Assembly: GCA_026874595.1 (NCBI GenBank)
Contig: CM049317.1
Coordinates: 40,074,401-40,138,400, forward strand
Source of the DNA: Sipunculus nudus
Taxonomy: Eukaryota > Annelida > Sipuncula > Golfingiida > Sipunculidae
Reading direction: 5' to 3'
DNA: 64,000 nucleotides
The notes under the pieces were generated by a model. The model saw only the letters and a program-made list of their open reading frames with translations, was not told the origin of the DNA and made no database searches. Below, in pieces: positions 60,926 to 64,000 of this stretch (position 1 is the first letter of the stretch; each line of letters begins with the position of its first letter). Made by a program: the position numbers and the translations under genes.

Positions 60926-63900
60926 TTAATATTGATATCGTTGTGGTTTTCTCACAACACGTCCATATCGGGTACGCACTTGTGCGTCTTCCACTTGGGG
61001 TGTTTCACGTTTCTGCACAGGTTCGTCATGTTCATCACCACTAATGATAGTATCTTTATCAGAAAATCTGACAGTCTTTGGTGTTGAATTAACTGTCATG
61101 TCGCGTAGTTGACTTCGATTTCTGCGTACTCTGTTTCCATTAGGTGATTCAACTATGTAGCTTCTTGGTTCTTCACAGAGTTAAACAACTGTTCAAGGGC
61201 ACCATGTTTTGTCTATTTTGTTGAGTATTCTGACTTTTTGTCCTACTTTAAGTTTGGGTAATTCTGTTTTCCTGGTTGAGTTGTCATGATGAAATTTATC
61301 CAGTTGGTTTCTTTCCTCTAGTCTGTTTCTGTGTTCCTGTTTCCCAGGGGTGGTACGAGTTGGTAACATTGTAATTAACGGTTGTTATCAGTTCTCGGAA
61401 TATCAGTTCTCCGGGTGATGGTAAATTCTGGTCAACTGGTGTGGCTCTTAGATTGAGTAAAGCGAGTTGTACATCTCCCCCACTCTTTAACACCTTTGTG
61501 ATGGCTGATTTTACCGAACGAACGTGTCTTTCAATAAAACCATTGCTTTGTGGATAATGTGGGGAGCTCGTGACATGTTTTATATCCCATTTATCCACAA
61601 ACTCTTTAAATGCTTGCCCAGTGTACTGTGGACCATTGTCAGTCATGATCTCATCTGGATGCCCAAACATTGCACAGTAGGTCTTAATTTTGTTAGTGAT
61701 AGCCTGGCTTGATGTTGTTCTCATCTCATCAACTAGCGGATACTTGCTGTACCTGTCCACAGTCACAAGATATTGACGTCCTTGGATCTCACACAGGTCA
61801 GATGCAATAGCTTGCCATGGCCTTGATGGTACTTGATGAGGTATTAACGGTTCTTTTTGATTAGCGTCCTGGTGTTCTTCACATATTGGGCAGGATTTAC
61901 ACATTAATTCTATGTCCTTGTTGATGTTAACCCAGTAAACCGTTTCTCGCGCTAACCTACGTGTCTTTTCAACACCTTGGTGACTTTGATGACACTGTTC
62001 TTGTATGTAAGGTTGCATAGTCTTGGGAATAAGAACTTGTCGTCCTTTGAATAGAACACCTGCTTCCAGGGCTAGTTCGTCTCTAAATGACCAATAGGGT
62101 CTCAGGTCATTAGGTAGGTCTTTGACACTTTCAGGCCAGCCTGTCTGTATGATATCTTTCAGCCTGTTTAGTATGGGGTCTTTGATGGTGTCTTCTCTCA
62201 ATATGGTTTGCTTTTCTTTCGAGAAGTTAATCAGAGCAGTAGTAACATAAGTAGGGTCCTCTGACTCAAGATCTATACCATCTCCTCTGATATCCAGGTC
62301 TACCTCTGTGTTGTTACTTTGGTTAGGTAGTCGGCTCAGTGTATCTGCCAGTACCATTTTCTCACCTGGACGGTACACCATACTGTAATTGTACCCCTGT
62401 ATCTTCAACAGCATGCGTTGCAGTCGGGGAGGAGCAGAATGGAGTGGTTTGGCACATATTGTAACAAGAGGTTTGTGATCTGTCACAACAGCAAAAGGTC
62501 TTCCGTAGAGATAGGTATGGTATTGTTGTATACCATGTACCACAGCCAACATTTCAAGTTCTATGTTGCTGTACCTGGCATTCTGTCAAGGATTTTGAAC
62601 CAAAGGCAATTGGTCTACCTTCCTGGATCAAGGCAGCTCCCAACCCCTTCTGTGAAGCATCAACCTCAAGTTGCACAGGTGATGTTGGGTCATAATATTT
62701 CAGACACACCTTTTCTGAGACCGTCTGCTTCAGTTCGTCAAAGCATTTCTGGTATTCCGCATCCCAGGTCCATGGTACATCCTTTTTAAGGAGGTTTCGG
62801 AGAGTATGTGCCTTGTCTGCATAATGAGGTATGTATTGACTCAGATAGGTCATCAGACCTAGAAACCGAGATAGATCTTCCCGATTTTGAGGAGTTGGCA
62901 TCTTGCGTATGTCTGAGACTTTGGCAGGATCTGGTTTGATACCTTCACTGGTATACACATTTCCGAAGAAAGAAATGCTCTATTGCTTGATTATGCACTT
63001 GTCACTGTTAAATACAAGTCCATTAGACTGCTCGGTCCATCAATTGTATCAGATTAGCATCATGTTCGGCTTCTGTCTCACCGTATACACACACATCGTC
63101 TGCGATGCTCACGACACCTTTGAGGTTTTCCAGAATGTGGTCCATTCTGGACTGAAATATGTCTTGTGACACACTGAGGCCAAATGGTAGTCTACACCAA
63201 CAATAACAACCAAATGGTGTGCGAAACATGGTGAGAAGCTGTGAGTCTTTGCTGAGATGGATTTACCAATATCCAGCTTTGGCGTCTAATTTGCTGAATA
63301 CTTTGGCTCTAGCAAATTCTGGATTAAGTTCTTCCACTGTTGGAATTTTGTGGGGACATCTCTTAAGACTTGAGTTTAGTTTCTGTGGATCTATGCAGAT
63401 TCTCAAGGAGCCATCTTTTTTTGTACTGAAAGCTAAGCTTGAACACCAGTCAGTGTGTTCGTCTACTTTTCTGATGACACCTTGGCTCACCATTTTGTCT
63501 AGCTCTAGTTTCAGTTTATCCTTGATGTGCAGACTGCATTTCCGTGGTGGGTCTGTAAATGGCTCTGCATCAGGTTTCAGGAGCAGTTTTGCATCTCCAG
63601 GAAAATTGCCAATTTGATCAAACTGTTATGGGTATGCTTTCATCAGGTAGTTTATGCTTGAGATATTCCCAGGTTTTGGATGGGCTGGTTGTTTACTGGT
63701 GTTTGATATTGCATTAGAGCTCAGTTTAGCACCTGTCTGGCTCATAGTCTGGCTTGGTTCATCCAGCTCATCAACATTGATGGTAACTAGTCCTAGCAGC
63801 TCACTGGTAGGAAGTCCGACAACAGCTGGACCTGGAACATCTACGATGTAGAATCGAGTCTTCATCCAATCAGAATTGCCATACCGAAGGGGCATGTCTA

Positions 63901-64000
63901 ACTTACCAAGACATGTTATCTCTTGTCCATTGTAGGCTGTCAGCTTGACATTGCAAGGCATAAGGAATTTGTTATCCTTTATGGAGTCACCGTACATTTG
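60926..64000 (-). pseudogene. Ty3/gypsy Pol polyprotein, decayed and partial
   Basis: Read on the minus strand. 63997-63626 holds the protease C-terminus (AVVGLPTSELLGLV). 63493-63263 and 63229-63023 hold RT, with KDGSLRICIDPQKLN, FSKLDAKAGYW, LPFGLS and the catalytic IADDV box. 62958-62554 is RT thumb and the RNase H start (LEVDASQKGLGAAL). 62552-61296 has the RNase H end (VTDHKPL, LADTLSR), the HHCC zinc finger (C.SCPIC) and an integrase core with Asp in ASDLCEI, Asp in MTDNGPQYT and Glu in SNGFIERH. The tail ends GRVVRKPQRYQY before TAA (60926-60928). In-frame stops near 63627 and 63263, frameshifts near 63030, 62560 and 61360, and stops near 61190 break the frame, so it could not make an intact Pol. 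Confidence 0.88.

Larger units (their letters stand above)
60384..64000 (-). mobile_element. Ty3/gypsy LTR retrotransposon, 3' half (truncated by window edge)
   Basis: Minus-strand order is protease end, reverse transcriptase, RNase H, integrase, C-terminal tail, polypurine tract (60582-60590, AGGGGGGAT) and 3' LTR. The protease-RT-RNase H-integrase order marks the Ty3/gypsy group. The integration site lies in element E3, so it is younger than that insertion. The 5' LTR, gag and the rest of the protease lie beyond base 64000. Confidence 0.88.

Overview
This is an AT-rich stretch of animal nuclear DNA. It holds the divergent 5' ends of two genes inside a dense mass of nested repeats. The recognisable host exons carry eukaryotic splice sites, and the repeats (tandem arrays inside mobile elements, TIR elements, LTR and non-LTR retroelements, hAT) are those of a marine invertebrate. 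Repeat style makes me favour a mollusc or another lophotrochozoan, but no single feature proves the taxon.

Host genes. Exon 1 of CCT5 (epsilon subunit of the TRiC/CCT chaperonin) lies on the minus strand at 21381-21485. Exon 1 of a gene resembling vertebrate TEX49/SPMIP11 (sperm microtubule inner protein 11) starts 669 bp away on the plus strand at 22155-22419, and its second exon is at 43284-43419 after a 20.9-kb intron. The shared interval holds a perfect heat-shock-element core beside the CCT5 start and an RFX X-box-like motif 83 bp before the SPMIP11-like start. One promoter region may therefore serve a tubulin-folding chaperonin and an axonemal protein. No later exon of either gene was found.

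1-21262 (CCT5 intron 1). Two arms of about 4.28 kb (1-4285 and 8914-13194) form a near-perfect inverted repeat around a 4.6-kb spacer. Nearly all of that spacer recurs as a direct copy at 16693-21262, next to CCT5. 22464-24655 is a Mutator-like element with long TIRs and a 9-bp target duplication. 24690-30080 holds tandem arrays (about 328-bp and 148-bp units) and three copies of a further module. 31390-39292 is a repeat of family C interrupted by a hAT relic and by a 4-kb TA-flanked TIR element, which itself carries a family E insertion. 39341-42865 has a TRIM-like element, a pogo/Tigger-like MITE and a decayed LINE. 44040-48175 has a foldback element and more repeats. 51117-58682 is a four-level nest (E in C in B in D). 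60384-64000 is the 3' half of a decayed Ty3/gypsy element on the minus strand, inserted in another family E copy.

The most unusual theme is the group of repeat families called C, D and E here. They share hairpin-rich ends, insertion into T-rich sites, no visible target duplication where an empty site can be compared, and 3' ends of a hairpin followed by CTAG/CTAA in D and E. They carry internal arrays marked by the 12-bp palindrome GGTGGCGCCACC. This looks like a set of non-autonomous Helitron/Helentron-like elements. Several modules also carry clustered AGGTCA half-sites in nuclear-receptor arrangements.
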